Shown here: positions 43,701 to 52,600 of the stretch, piece by piece
Numbering within the stretch: the stretch's first letter is position 1
Layout of the letters: the number at the start of each line of letters is the position of its first letter
Assembly (NCBI GenBank): GCA_032622095.1
Contig: CP136062.1
Location: 18,915,739-18,979,738, forward strand
Length of the DNA: 64,000 nt
Origin: Siphonodentalium dalli
Taxonomy: Eukaryota; Mollusca; Scaphopoda; Gadilida; Siphonodentaliidae
Direction: 5' to 3'
The notes under the pieces: model-generated
What the model was told of the DNA's origin: nothing
The model's input: only the letters and a program-made list of their open reading frames with translations
The model's database searches: none
Program-made: the position numbers and the translations under genes

Positions 43701-46130
43701 TATTTTGTATGGAACATGTACATGTAGATAATATATCCCCCCCCTGGAATCCGGAATCCAGCTTCAAATTTACCATGGAATCCGGCGTCCAGCTTCAAAT
43801 TGACACTGGAATCCGGCGTCCAGTTTCAAATTAACCCTGGAATCCGGCGTCCAGCTTCAAATTGACGTCTGGATTCCGGCGTACGGGTAAAAAATGGGTG
43901 GAATCCGACGTACGAAAAGGGGGGAAGGGGCCCACATATATTGGAAACGTTAACTATGTATTATAATAAGGTGATATCTACACCATCAGTAGTGTGCGAC
44001 AAGCCTTAATTTTCCACAGAATGCTTAAATTTATGTAAGAAATACATTTATTTTGCCACAATGTACGTCTTAATACAATTAATATGATTAAACTGTGCAC
44101 ATCCGACTGCATTGGGGTGATTTGATGCAATCAAGTTCATTTTATATATGAAAAAGAACAAGTTCTTCCCCGTTCACCCCTGTACATTTTACTCTGGCAT
44201 CGCATGGGCCAACGTAACGTTATAGTATCTGGTGTATAGTCAGTGGCGGGCCAGGATTCCCATTTAGGTGGGGGCAGTAGGAAAAGTTTGAATATTTTGA
44301 TGCCCCTTGAACGATTTCCGGGCGTTTACATGACATTGGACATGTTTTGGTAGGGGCCCATATTGTCTGAAATAGCAAGTAGAGGTTTAATGGGGGGGCA
44401 GTAGGAATTTTGGGACCCCTTGGCTTCGCCACTGGACTGTAAACTATTTAGTAAACGATAATACCCCGATAAAACAAAATCTTCGGAGAATCGGACCTTC
44501 GGAGAATCGGATCTTCGGAGTTATGGGCCGTCGGAGAATCGGATGTTCGAGTTATAGGTCTTCGGAGAATCGGCCCTTCGGAGTTATAGGTCTTCGGAGT
44601 TATAGGTCTTCGGAGAATCGGCCCTCCGGAGTTATGGGCTTTCGGAGAATCGGATCTTCGGAGTTATGGGCCGTCGGAGAATCGGGTCTTTGGAGATGTG
44701 GGCCGTCGGAGAATCGGGTCTTCGGAGTTGTGGGCCTTCGTAGTAATAGGTCTTCGGAGAATCTGTCTGACACCGGACAATCAACAACAAATCTGGATTC
44801 TAAATTGAGTCATATTTACTTTAGCGTTTCGGATGGTTTAAAAGAATAAATTAATGTATACAACGTGGAATAATACCAGTAATAAAGATACATCTCATTA
44901 TGGTCTACTCAGAGACGTGTCGACAGGGGGGTTTGGGGGTGGGGTGTCTCACCCCCCCCAACTTTGGTCAAAATTTTCAACAGTTGGAAATTTCATACCT
45001 GCCAAAACATTAGTTGGAAATTTCACACCAACAATAGGTTGAAAATGTTCTTGTAGTTTGATTTTCAAACAATTTATTGGGGGAATTAATTGTTTTTGGA
45101 CAAATATTTGCATATTTTCCTATTTTTTTTTTTAATTTTGGACTGAAATGGTTATCAGTTGGAAATTTTCCAACCTCAGGGGGGGGGGGGTGACAGGTTG
45201 GAAATTTCCTACACTTGGAAAGCTTGTGTCCTGGTCCCTCCCCCGTGGCCAGTCAAAAACTGCTAGCTAATTTAAAAAAAAAACAATATTGTCATACATT
45301 TGGAAAACATTGTCTTTGGAATTGTCATCAGTTGGAAATTTTCCAACTGAAGTGGGGGTGTCAGGTTTGAAATTTCCAACTCTAGGAATGTTTGAGGCTA
45401 GTCTTAGATGCTAAGATTTTTAGATTTTCCTGTTCAGATTTCAAAATTTTCACATACCGGGCCGAACCATGGTCGGCCCGGTGTGTCATTGTCCCTCCCC
45501 CATGCATGGCCAATACAAAAATGCTAATTTTGGTTAAACTTGTGGACTGAAATGGCCATCAGTTGGAGAAATTTCCAACCTGAGGGGCGAGTATGAGGTT
45601 TGAAATTTCCAACACTAGGATAGGCCAGTCCAGATGCTAGGATTTGCGATTTTCTTGTACAGTTTTCAAAATTTTCTCACACCGGGCCGAACAGCCATGG
45701 TCAGTTGGTGTGTCTTGCTTTCTTGTCCGTAGTCGTGTGCATTTATCAGGAGTTAGACCACTAGATGTTAGGATTTATGCAATTTTTCAGGTTAAAATAT
45801 CTGAATGTTCTCATACCGGGAATATAGAACCATGGTTTAATGAATATAGAGCATATTACGTTTGAGCACTGAGGCGCAAGGGGGGGGGGGGGGGGGGGGG
45901 GGGGGGGTGCAAATGGAATTATACAAAACTTGTGTTTTTTGTCTGATTCGGGAGGGGGGTGCAATTGGAATTTTCCCAAGGTGGACACCCCCAACGCAGA
46001 CCCTCTAGCCACGTCACTGGGCCTCCTATGGGATGGGGTGGTTAGAAACGTCGCTGTCATGGCACTTACCCCTCGACTCTTGAGTGACTCCGGAAGAGTT
46101 CCATCAACATCCAGTCTCCATTGACAAATG
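28628..46130 (-). CDS. Lipoxygenase, C-terminal part, six exons visible (gene span)
   Basis: Lipoxygenases are non-haem iron dioxygenases that insert O2 into polyunsaturated fatty acids. Six exons (46130-46070, 38463-38358, 35027-34936, 33644-33471, 30516-30353, 28742-28628) join with agreeing phases into about 236 residues. Landmarks in order: [15 protein letters not shown], then [17 protein letters not shown], then [12 protein letters not shown], then [12 protein letters not shown] (His and Asn iron ligands), then [16 protein letters not shown], then [16 protein letters not shown] with the C-terminal Ile ligand. The iron-ligand His lies about 121 residues from the end, close to animal 5-lipoxygenase. 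Upstream exons with the first two ligand His and the PLAT domain should lie past 64000. Introns are large and repeat-laden. Positional specificity cannot be told from this part. Confidence 0.93.
29380..29545 (-). mobile_element. tRNA-like SINE
   Basis: On the minus strand the head CCGAGGTGGTTAGGTCGATA carries a box A-like sequence (29526-29536), and GGTTTGAACCC (29473-29483) is a good box B at about the expected distance. This is the layout of a pol III internal promoter in tRNA-derived SINEs. Downstream of box B there is a non-tRNA body of about 90 bp. It does not fold as an obvious functional tRNA. Confidence 0.6.
29523..30175 (-). repeat. 24-bp minisatellite derived from the SINE head, about 27 copies
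   Basis: The unit on the minus strand is GTAACCGAAGTGGTTAGGTC plus CCCA, a match to the SINE head next to it. Longer variants with GGCTTCCTTTTAGGGATGTC are interspersed. The 24-bp period gives a long open frame of (VVRSPVT[E/D])n on the minus strand, which I regard as an artefact. The array lies in the last lipoxygenase intron. Confidence 0.92.
30353..30516 (-). CDS. Lipoxygenase penultimate exon
   Basis: 164 nt between acceptor AAATTCTGCAG and donor GTATGT, starting in phase 0 and ending two bases into a Glu codon. It encodes [15 protein letters not shown] ... [12 protein letters not shown] ... [17 protein letters not shown], which matches the helical segment between the HxxxN block and the C-terminal helix of the family. 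Confidence 0.92.
30884..31765. mobile_element. TA-type MITE family B, copy 2 (882 bp), inverted
   Basis: Same 20-bp ends as 11289-12165 and colinear in reverse orientation over the whole length. The flanking dinucleotide is TG on both sides here, not TA, so either the target differed or a mutation occurred. It lies in a lipoxygenase intron. A 113-codon open frame at 31414-31755 has a decayed counterpart in copy 1, without recognisable domains. Confidence 0.9.
31926..32095. mobile_element. 170-bp palindromic MITE with TA duplication
   Basis: The whole element is one near-perfect palindrome with no spacer (centre between 32010 and 32011), ends CAGTAATGCCCTAAATAATC, and TA on each side (31924-31925, 32096-32097). 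This fits a Tc1/mariner-type MITE. Confidence 0.92.
32471..33489 (-). repeat. 32-bp minisatellite made of the lipoxygenase exon edge and 5' splice site
   Basis: About 32 copies, period mostly 32 bp, of a unit that on the minus strand reads GAACCGCCCCGTGACAAG|GTATGG. The first copy in transcript order is the real exon end. Variants include CACGG to CTCGG, a 2-bp insertion (TATACC) and two copies with expanded G runs (about 33405 and 33440). All frames are open on the plus strand, giving repetitive peptides that are artefacts. Confidence 0.95.
33471..33644 (-). CDS. Lipoxygenase exon with iron ligands His and Asn
   Basis: 174 nt (58 codons, phase 0 at both ends) between acceptor AAATTTCAG and donor AAG|GTATGG. 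It contains [20 protein letters not shown]: His at exon residue 29 and Asn at 33 correspond to the third and fourth iron ligands of the family. Its last about 18 bases plus donor are the seed of the 32-bp array next to it. Confidence 0.95.
33720..34930. other. Lipoxygenase intron, no inserted element recognised
   Basis: AT-rich sequence between two exons. No large repeat or gene seen. Confidence 0.55.
34936..35027 (-). CDS. Lipoxygenase exon with DWELQAW motif
   Basis: 92 nt between acceptor TTTATTGCAG and donor GTGAGT. The first two bases complete a split Asp codon from the previous exon; it ends in phase 0. The product [18 protein letters not shown] contains the D.ELQAW motif of animal lipoxygenases, and GGMGVL leads into the next exon's GIPGNGQ. 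Confidence 0.92.
35098..35383. mobile_element. 286-bp MITE with 45-bp terminal inverted repeats
   Basis: Ends CCCTGTCAGACTCAGGCCGG and CCGGCCTGAGTGTGACAGGG; pairing runs inward through GGCGCTC and GCGCTGCAAAAGTA. No target-site duplication was found. Non-coding; open frames across it are shadows. Confidence 0.88.
35384..36160. other. Lipoxygenase intron, AT-rich, nothing recognised
   Basis: No exon-like or element-like content seen. Confidence 0.5.
36165..37135. repeat. Compound minisatellite (TTAGTATAT / AGAGGCTTTCTGG)
   Basis: Mixed units: a short (ATTAGTATATTTTTGT) repeat in one to three copies alternates with ATATATTTAGAGGCTTTCTG followed by one of two tails, GTGGTGAATGAGATA or GTGTATTTAATCCGATT. 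The arrangement is a higher-order mosaic of about 12 blocks. Confidence 0.92.
37745..38203. mobile_element. Element with outer inverted repeats enclosing the double-palindrome module (copy 5)
   Basis: Outer arms TGTGACCCGCCATATCAAAT ... CGTAAGTCGGGATTTTTTT are inverted at 38160-38203. Inside them lie the 67-bp palindromes at 37798-37864 and 38085-38151. The outer arms differ from those in the other copies of the module. Confidence 0.9.
38187..38357 (-). repeat. 57-bp tandem copies of the exon 3' edge and splice donor
   Basis: Donor positions fall at 38357/38358, 38300/38301 and 38243/38244, exactly 57 bp apart. Copy 2 keeps G|GTAAG; copy 3 has GAAAG and so has lost the donor. Between copies 1 and 2 the frame stays open, so use of donor 2 would add 19 residues; past copy 2 an in-frame TAG follows. 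Confidence 0.9.
38358..38463 (-). CDS. Lipoxygenase exon with YYYRDD motif
   Basis: 106 nt between acceptor TTTTAATTTCAG and donor G|GTAAGAA. It begins in phase 0 (V-D-D-P-D-K-L-P-G) and ends one base into a codon. The product [14 protein letters not shown]...YVNYYY is a lipoxygenase hallmark. Its last bases and donor are repeated twice more downstream at exact 57-bp steps. Confidence 0.92.
38529..38654. repeat. Left direct repeat flanking the MITE/LINE block
   Basis: About 120 bp (start AACTGGTGTTAATCCATCTT) recur in the same orientation at 43173-43287 with roughly 15% divergence. Confidence 0.8.
38678..39157. mobile_element. TTAA MITE family C, copy abutting the LINE
   Basis: Left end TTAAAGATGCATAATCCGA, diagnostic TTCGAGTCGAGGAACCCACC, right end GATTGAGTACCTTTG without the final AA. 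The LINE begins directly after it. Confidence 0.8.
39160..43172 (+). mobile_element. LINE 1, ORF2 intact, probably 5'-truncated, (TTAC)n tail
   Basis: It begins with a GAT microsatellite, carries one long ORF and a 3' UTR of about 450 bp, and ends AATAAA (43148-43153) followed by CATTACTTACTTACTTAC. No ORF1 is present upstream, so the copy is probably truncated near the start of ORF2. It lies antisense inside a lipoxygenase intron. No target-site duplication was fixed. Confidence 0.85.
39218..42712 (+). CDS. LINE 1 ORF2: endonuclease-reverse transcriptase
   Basis: Nicks target DNA and copies the element RNA at the nick (target-primed reverse transcription). I chose the Met at 39218 ([12 protein letters not shown]), because the frame upstream (to 39104) is only MITE tail plus a GAT-encoded Asp run. 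Positions below count from 39104. Endonuclease (EEP) motifs: [23 protein letters not shown] (184-190), VDYAIAS, SDVHCGV. Reverse transcriptase: [26 protein letters not shown] (698-706), [17 protein letters not shown] (809-812), YLGIVL. C-terminal knuckle C-x2-C-x8-H-x4-C (C1134, C1137, H1146, C1151). No stop or frameshift, so the copy is young or still competent for the encoded activities. Clade not assigned. Confidence 0.95.
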   Translation: MLKILAMNVGGLRKRLHYPEFLSLLKGYDIVCLSETKLFAEETVDIPNFEIISNVCKPTVSHSRAGGILIAAKKSSSLCANTISSELLNVLWATVSLPKQNSDICLVIGAVYIPPENTKYANNNWHSDLQLEIIRLREISPAILLMGDFNARTALLNDHIDDNKIAHGRGVSTVLDEYMFDDDFESDISIPMRSSEDTGKPNTYGYRLIDTCSFTNMYIVNGRVGKDKGIGKRTCRDASLVDYAIASKAAFVRVYEFEILAFSCLYSDVHCGVSLEFKVPLKTVTPPNELHEDEVCGQVMKQKIKPWDDTKAREYISRVETRSSELESKLEVVEKSPTQIGVDNFSEYLGRILTDEAANTFGSYSNNHKPRHMKTLKCNKKWFDSECRRKRKAFNRARKKYYVCKSSYYRNKLRTSSKAYKRTMDTKRATMLEKCNQELREIPKKSPDCFWKTFKKFTTGNNSVRATRDPIDLEKLFCHFKTLNEHKSSDSNLSALIESMYDLNSYDIDLNSPISVHEILDGAKSLKINKAAGVDQVCNRYIKSTIDILLPFYSRFFNLVLDSGLFPNVWGTGMIMPLYKNKGRRSDPNSYRGITLLSCIGKLFTGVLNRRLGIYVERNKLLNDNQAGFRKGRSTIDNIFVLYSLTEIYLRGGRKLYCTFVDFKKAFDTVWREGLWVKLLRTGINGKIFNIIRSMYRVTKSCVLSNARMTDYFVCCTGVKQGENLSPLLFSIYLNDLEDFLESCAIDGLNYLNDRIFSELQTYLKLWCILYADDTVLFADNPHDMQRILDAFSDYSDSWELKVNTQKTKIMIFSNKKVRSSPTFTLSNDKLEIVERFPYLGIVLFYNGRFCQAIKSIKIKSTKAMYGLLSKVRNLQIPVDLALKLFDYLIQPILLYGCEIWGFENTRAIEAVHLKFCKLLTNMKMSTPNYIVYGELGRWPLRIEIEKRMIAYWGRLLKKETCLPLTLYKLILAIKDGGKDIRYINTMNDIFVRADCEVSWKTQSPITNGMLQAIHGKLLNQFVCQWNNDISKSSRGEFYRMLKESPSLNRYYIELPFNVIIPIQRMRTTNHRLGVETMKWSRSKTKSKGKSPDSSCKLCGATMCDEFHFVMVCPELNELRAKYFDKWQLTSPSRDTFYNLLNSDDTIKLRKLSTFIKIGLNKIR
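43173..43287. repeat. Right direct repeat flanking the LINE
   Basis: Counterpart of 38529-38654, starting AACCGGTGTTAACCCACCTT directly after the LINE tail. Both copies contain an ACCGGTG/CACCGGT-like small hairpin. Confidence 0.8.
43300..44770. mobile_element. Inverted-repeat element whose ends are 16-bp tandem arrays
   Basis: The left end (43300-43545) is about 15 copies of a 16-bp unit alternating CCCATAACTCCGAAGG and TCCGATTCTCCGAAGG types; the right end (44480-44765) is the same in reverse complement. Just inside, TTAAATAGCGTACAGTCCAG pairs with CTGGACTGTAAACTATTTAG. The interior has no ORF but holds a 37-bp repeat. No target-site duplication was found. Confidence 0.85.
43743..43900. 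repeat. 37-bp tandem repeat, about 4 copies
   Basis: Unit TGGAATCCGGCGTCCAGCTT plus CAAATTGACAC-like, in the interior of the 16-bp-ended element. Confidence 0.9.
44930..45840. repeat. Diverged tandem duplication, about 240-bp unit
   Basis: Blocks such as ATCAGTTGGAAATTTTCCAA, GTTTGAAATTTCCAAC, TTTTCACATACCGGGCCGAA and GTCCCTCCCCC recur in order two to three times. Short palindromes (GGAAATTTCC) are frequent. No gene seen. Confidence 0.7.
45880..45907. repeat. Poly-G tract (28 nt)
   Basis: An uninterrupted G run. On the minus strand it reads as poly-Pro within a 99-codon open frame, which I consider an artefact. Confidence 0.9.
46070..46130 (-). CDS. Lipoxygenase exon (first visible)
   Basis: 61 nt, starting with one base of a split codon and ending in phase 0 at donor GTAAGT (46064-46069). 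It encodes [19 protein letters not shown], the segment that precedes the conserved YYYRDD block in animal lipoxygenases. The acceptor (...TTTTCATCAAG before 46130) is chosen because an in-frame stop lies about 25 bases further upstream; the exact 5' edge is the least certain splice site of the six. Confidence 0.8.
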
Positions 46131-46175
46131 CTTGATGAAAAGAAGAATGTTTGTTATCTATAACACACGTGGTCA

Positions 46176-46640
46176 AATGGTCCTGCTAGTATACTATGAT
46201 GTTGGGGGATCATGCTAGTCTGCTATGATGCTTATGGGTCCTGCTGAATTGATGCGATGCTGGTAGGGCAAATCAATGAATGCCTTTACGAAAAATTACC
46301 GTTTATTTTCTAAAGTTATCATTTTCGCGATGTTAATCTGAGCGATTTGAGAAAAAGCCAGTGTCTCTATGAAACAATAAATTGAAAAAATATATATTAA
46401 TGGCTGCGTAAGACTACGCGATGAGCCACCTTGATTATAGTCGATTTACAGCAACTTACACAACCATGCAGTATGTCACAATATATCTGTTTTTGAATGT
46501 GTGATTTATACATCATGGCTTTTCCTTGATATGTTAAGATAATCTGAGCTCCGCGAAAATGACAACAAACTAACGCTACATTTTCTTAACAGCATCATAT
46601 AAATTCAGCAGGACCCACCATCATCATAATACATCATAGT
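46176..46640. mobile_element. Inverted-repeat element at the edge of the satellite
   Basis: The left end carries GGTCCTGCTAGTATACTATG, then GGGTCCTGCTGAATTGATGC, inverted relative to TTCAGCAGGACCCACCATCA on the right. The inner arms ATCATTTTCGCG...TAATCTGAG and ATAATCTGAG..CGCGAAAATGA also pair. The left end thus holds two or three satellite-like units in reverse, and the right end runs straight into the satellite. Confidence 0.7.
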
Positions 46641-49600
46641 ACATTAGCAGGACCCACAATCATCATAATACATCATAGTATATTATCAGGACCCACCATC
46701 ATCATAATACATAGTAGTACATTAGCAGGACCCACCATCATCATAATACATCATAGTATATTAGCAGGACCCACAATCATCATAATACATCATAGTATAT
46801 TATCAGGACCCACCATCGTCATAATACATTATAGTGCATTAGCAGGACCCACCATCATCATAATACATCATAGTATATTATCAGGACCCACCATCATCAT
46901 AATACATCATAGTACATTAGCAGGACCCACCATCATCATAATACATCATATTACATTAGCAGGACCCACCATCATCACAATACATTATAGTATATTATCA
47001 GGACCCACCATCATCATAATACATCATAGTACATTAGCAGGACCCACCATCATCATAATACATCATAGTACATTAGCAGGACACACCATCATCATAATAC
47101 ACCATAGTATATTAGCAGGACCCACAATCATCATAATACATCATAGTATATTATCAGGACCCACCATCGTCATAATACATTATAGTGCATTAGCAGGACC
47201 CACCATCATCATAATACATTATAGTACATTAGCAGGACCCACCATCATCATAATACATCATAGTACATTAGCAGGACCCACCATCGTCATAATACATTAT
47301 AGTACATTAGCAGGACCCACCATCATCATAATACATTATAGTGCATTAGCAGGACCCACCATCATCATAATACATCATAGTACATTGGCAGGACACACCA
47401 TCATCATAATACATCATAGTACATTAGCAGGACCCACCATCATCATAATACATCATAGTACATTAGCAGGACCCACCATCGTCATAATACATTATAGTAC
47501 ATTAGCAGGACCCACCATCATCATAATACATCATAGTACATTAGCAGGACCCACCATCATCATAATACATCATAGTACATTAGCAGGACCCACCATCATC
47601 ATAATACATCATAGTACATTAGCAGGACCCACCATCATCATAATACATTATAGTATATTATCAGGACCCACCATCATCATAATACATCATAGTACATTAG
47701 CAGGACCCACCATCATCATAATATATCATAGTACATTAGCAGGACCCACCATCGTCATAATACATCATAGTACATTAGCAGGACCCACCATCGTCATAAT
47801 ACATCATAGTACATTAGCAGGACCCACCATCATCATAATACATCATAGTACATTAGCAGGACCCACAATCATCATAATACATCATAGTACATTAGCAGGA
47901 CCCACCATCATCATAATACATCATAGTACATTAGCAGGACCCACCATCGTCATAATACATCATAGTACATTAGCAGGACCCACCATCATCATAATACATC
48001 ATAGTACATTAGCAGGACCCACCATCATCATAATACAACATAGCACATTAGCAGGACCCACCATCATCATAATACATCATAGTACATTAGCAGGACCCAC
48101 AATCATCATAATATATCATAGCACATTAGCAGGACCCACCATCATCATAATACATTATAGTATATTAGCAGGACCCACCATCATCATAATACATCATAGT
48201 ACATTAGCAGGACCCACCATCATCATAATACATCATAGTACATTAGCAGGACCCACCATCGTCATAATACATCATAGTACATCATAATACATCATAGTAC
48301 ATTAGCAGGACCCACAATCATCATAATATATCATAGCACATTAGCAGGACCCACCATCATCATAATACATTATAGTATATTAGCAGGACCCACCATCATC
48401 ATAATACATCATAGTACATTAGCAGGACCCACCATCATCATAATACATCATAGTACATTAGCAGGACCCACCATCGTCATAATACATCATAGTACATCAT
48501 AATACATCATAGTACATTAGCAGGACCCACCATCATCATAATACATCATAGTACATTAGCAGGACCCACCATCGTCATAATACATCATAGTACATCATAA
48601 TACATCATAGTACATTAGCAGGACCCACCATCGTCATAATACATCATAGTACATCATAATACATCATAGTACATTAGCAGGACCCACCATCATCATAATA
48701 TATCATAGCACATTAGCAGGACCCACCATCATCATAATACAACATAGCACATTAGCAGGACCCACAATCATCATAATATATCATAGTACATTAGCAGGAC
48801 CCACCATCAGCATAATACATCATAGTACATTAGCAGGACCCACCATCATCATAATACATCATAGTACATTAGCAGGACCCACCATCATCATAATACAGTA
48901 TAGTACATTAGCAGGACCCACCATCATCATAATACATCATAGCACATTAGCAGGACCCACCATCATCATAATATATCATAGCACATTAGCAGGACCCACC
49001 ATCACCATAATACAACATAATACATTAGCAGGACCCACCCTCGTCATAATACATCATAGTACATTAGCAGGACCCACCCTCATCATAATACATCATAGTA
49101 CATTAGCAGGACCCACCCTCATCATAATACATCATAGTACATTAGCAGGACCCACCCTCACCATAATACATCATAGTACATTAGCAGGACCCACCATCAT
49201 CATAATACATCATAGTACATTAGCAGGACCCACCATCATCATAATACATTATAGTATATTATCAGGACTCACCATCGTCATAATACATTATAGTGCATTA
49301 GCAGGACCCACCATCATCATAATACATCATGGTACATTAGCAGGACCCACCATCATCATAATACATCATAGTACATTAGCAGGACCCACCATCATCATAA
49401 TACATCATAGTACATTAGCAGGACCCACCATCATCATAATACATCATAGTGCATTAGCAGGACCCACCATCATCATAATACATCATAGTACATTAGCAGG
49501 ACCCACCATCATTATAATACATTATAGTATATTAGCAGGACCCACCATCATCATAATACATTATAGTATATTAGCAGGACACACCATCATCATAATACAT

Positions 49601-52600
49601 CATAGTACATTAGCAGGACCCACCATCATCATAATACATCATAGTACATTAGCAGGACCCACCATCATCATAATACATCATAGTACATTAGCAGGACCCA
49701 CCATCGTCATAATACATTATAGTGCATTAGCAGGACCCACCATCATCATAATACATCATAGTACATTAGCAGGACCCACCATCATCATAATACATTATAG
49801 TATATTATCAGGACCCACCATCGTCATAATACATTATAGTGCATTAGCAGGACCCACCATCATCATAATACATCATAGTACATTAGCAGGACCCACCATC
49901 ATCATAATACATCATAGTACATTAGCAGGACCCACCATCATCATAATACATCATAGTACATTAGCAGGACCCACCATCATCATAATACATCATAGTGCAT
50001 TAGCAGGACCCACCATCATCATAATACATCATAGTACATTAGCAGGACCCACCATCATCATAATACATTATAGTATATTAGCAGGACCCACCGTCATCAT
50101 AATACATTATAGTATATTAGCAGGACACACCATCATCATAATACATCATAGTACATTATCAGGACCCACCATCATCATAATACATCATAATACATTAGCA
50201 GGACCCACCATCATCATAATACATCATATTACATTATCAGGACCCACCATCATCATAATACATCATAATACATCATAATACATCATAATACATCATAATA
50301 CATCATAATACATCATAATACATCATAATACATCATAATACATCATAACACATCATAATACATCATAATACATCATAATACATCATAATACATCATAGTA
50401 CATTAGCAGGACCCACCATCATCATAATACATTATAGTATATTATCAGGACCCACCATCGTCATAATACATTATAGTGCATTAGCAGGACCCACCATCAT
50501 CATAATACATCATAGTACATTAGCAGGACCCACCATCATCATAATACATCATAGTACATTAGCAGGACCCACCATCATCATAATACATCATAGTACATTA
50601 GCAGGACCCACCATCATCATAATACATTATAGTACATTAGCAGGACCCACCATCATCATAATACATTATAGTATATCATCAGGACCCACCATCATCATAA
50701 TACATTATAGTATATTAGCAGGACCCACCATCATCATAATACATTATAGTATATCATCAGGACCCACTATCATCATAATACATCATAGTACATTAGCAGG
50801 ACCCACCATCATCATAATACATCATAGTACATTAGCAGGACCCACCATCATCATAATACATCATAGTACATTAGCAGGACCCACCATCATCATAATACAT
50901 CATAGTACATTAACAGGACCCACCATCATCATAATACATCATAGTAGATTAGCAGGACCCACCATCATCATAATACATCATAGTACATTAGCAGGACCCA
51001 CCATCATCATAATACATCATAGTACATTAACAGGACCCAACATCATCATAATACAGCATAGTACATTAGCAGGACCCACCATCATCATAATACATCATAG
51101 TACATTAGCAGGACCCACCATCATCATAATACATCATATTACATTATCAGGACCCACCCTCATCATAATACATCATAGTACATTAGCAGGACCCACCCTC
51201 ATCATAATACATCATAGTATATTATCAGGACCCACCCTCATCATAATACATTATAGTACATTAGCAGGACCCACCATCATCACAATACATCATAGTATAT
51301 TATCAGGACCCACCATCGTCATAATACATTATAGTGCATTAGCAGGACCCACCATCATCATAATACATCATAGTACATTAGCAGGACCCACCATCATCAT
51401 AATACATCATAGTACATTAGCAGGACCCACCATCATCATAATACATCATAGTACATTAGCAGGACCCACCATCATCATAATACATCATAGTACATTAGCA
51501 GGACCCACAATCATAATAATACATTATAGTACATTAGCACGACCCACCATCATCATAATACATCATAATACATTAACAGGACCCACCATCATCATAATAC
51601 ATCATAGTACATCATAATACATCATAATACATCATAATACATCATAATACATCATAGTGCATTAGCAGGACCCACCATCATCATAATACATCATAGTACA
51701 TTAGCAGGACCCACCATCATCATAATACATCATAGTACATCATAATACATCATAATACATCATAATACATCATAATACATCATAGTGCATTGGCAGGACC
51801 CACCATCATCATAATACATCATAATACATTAACAGGACCCACCATCATCATAATACATCATAGTACATCATAATACATCATAATACATCATAATACATCA
51901 TAATACATCATAGTACATTAGCAGGACCCACCATCATCATAATACATCATAGTACATTAGCAGGACCCACCATCATCATAATACATCATAGTACATTTGC
52001 AGGACCCTCCATCATAATAATACATTATAGTACATTAGCAGGACCCACCATCATCATAATACATCATAATACATTAACAGGACCCACCATCATCATAATA
52101 CATCATAGTACATCATAGTACATCATAATACATCATAATACATCATAATACATCATAATACATCATAGTAGATTAGCAGGACCCACCATCATCATAATAC
52201 ATCATAGTACATTAGCAGGACCCACCATCATCATAATACATCATAGTACATTAGCAGGACCCACCCTCATCATAATACAGTATAGTACATTAGCAGGACC
52301 CACCATCATCATAATACATCATAGTACATTAGCAGGACCCACCATCATCATAATACATCATAGTACATTAGCAGGACCCACCATCATCATAATACATCAT
52401 AGTACATTAGCAGGACCCACCATCATCATAATACATCATAGTACATTAGCAGGACCCACCATCATCATAATACATCATAGTATATTATCAGGACCCACCA
52501 TCGTCATAATACATTATAGTGCATTTGCAGGACCCACCCTCATCATAATACATTATAGTACATTAGCAGGACCCACCCTCATCATAATACATTATAGTAC

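Noticed and set aside
43218-44849. Open frames with repeated Arg/Ser/Gly/Phe units
   Set aside because: Translations of the 16-bp arrays at the ends of the inverted-repeat element.
45761-46060. 99-codon minus-strand open frame with a poly-Pro run
   Set aside because: Caused by the poly-G tract; no domain or splice support.
47385-48287. 300-codon open frame of repeated Ile/His/Ser/Ala-Gly-Pro residues
   Set aside because: Translation of the 39-bp satellite; the period is a multiple of three, so the frame stays open by chance. The frame at 53482-53757 is the same.
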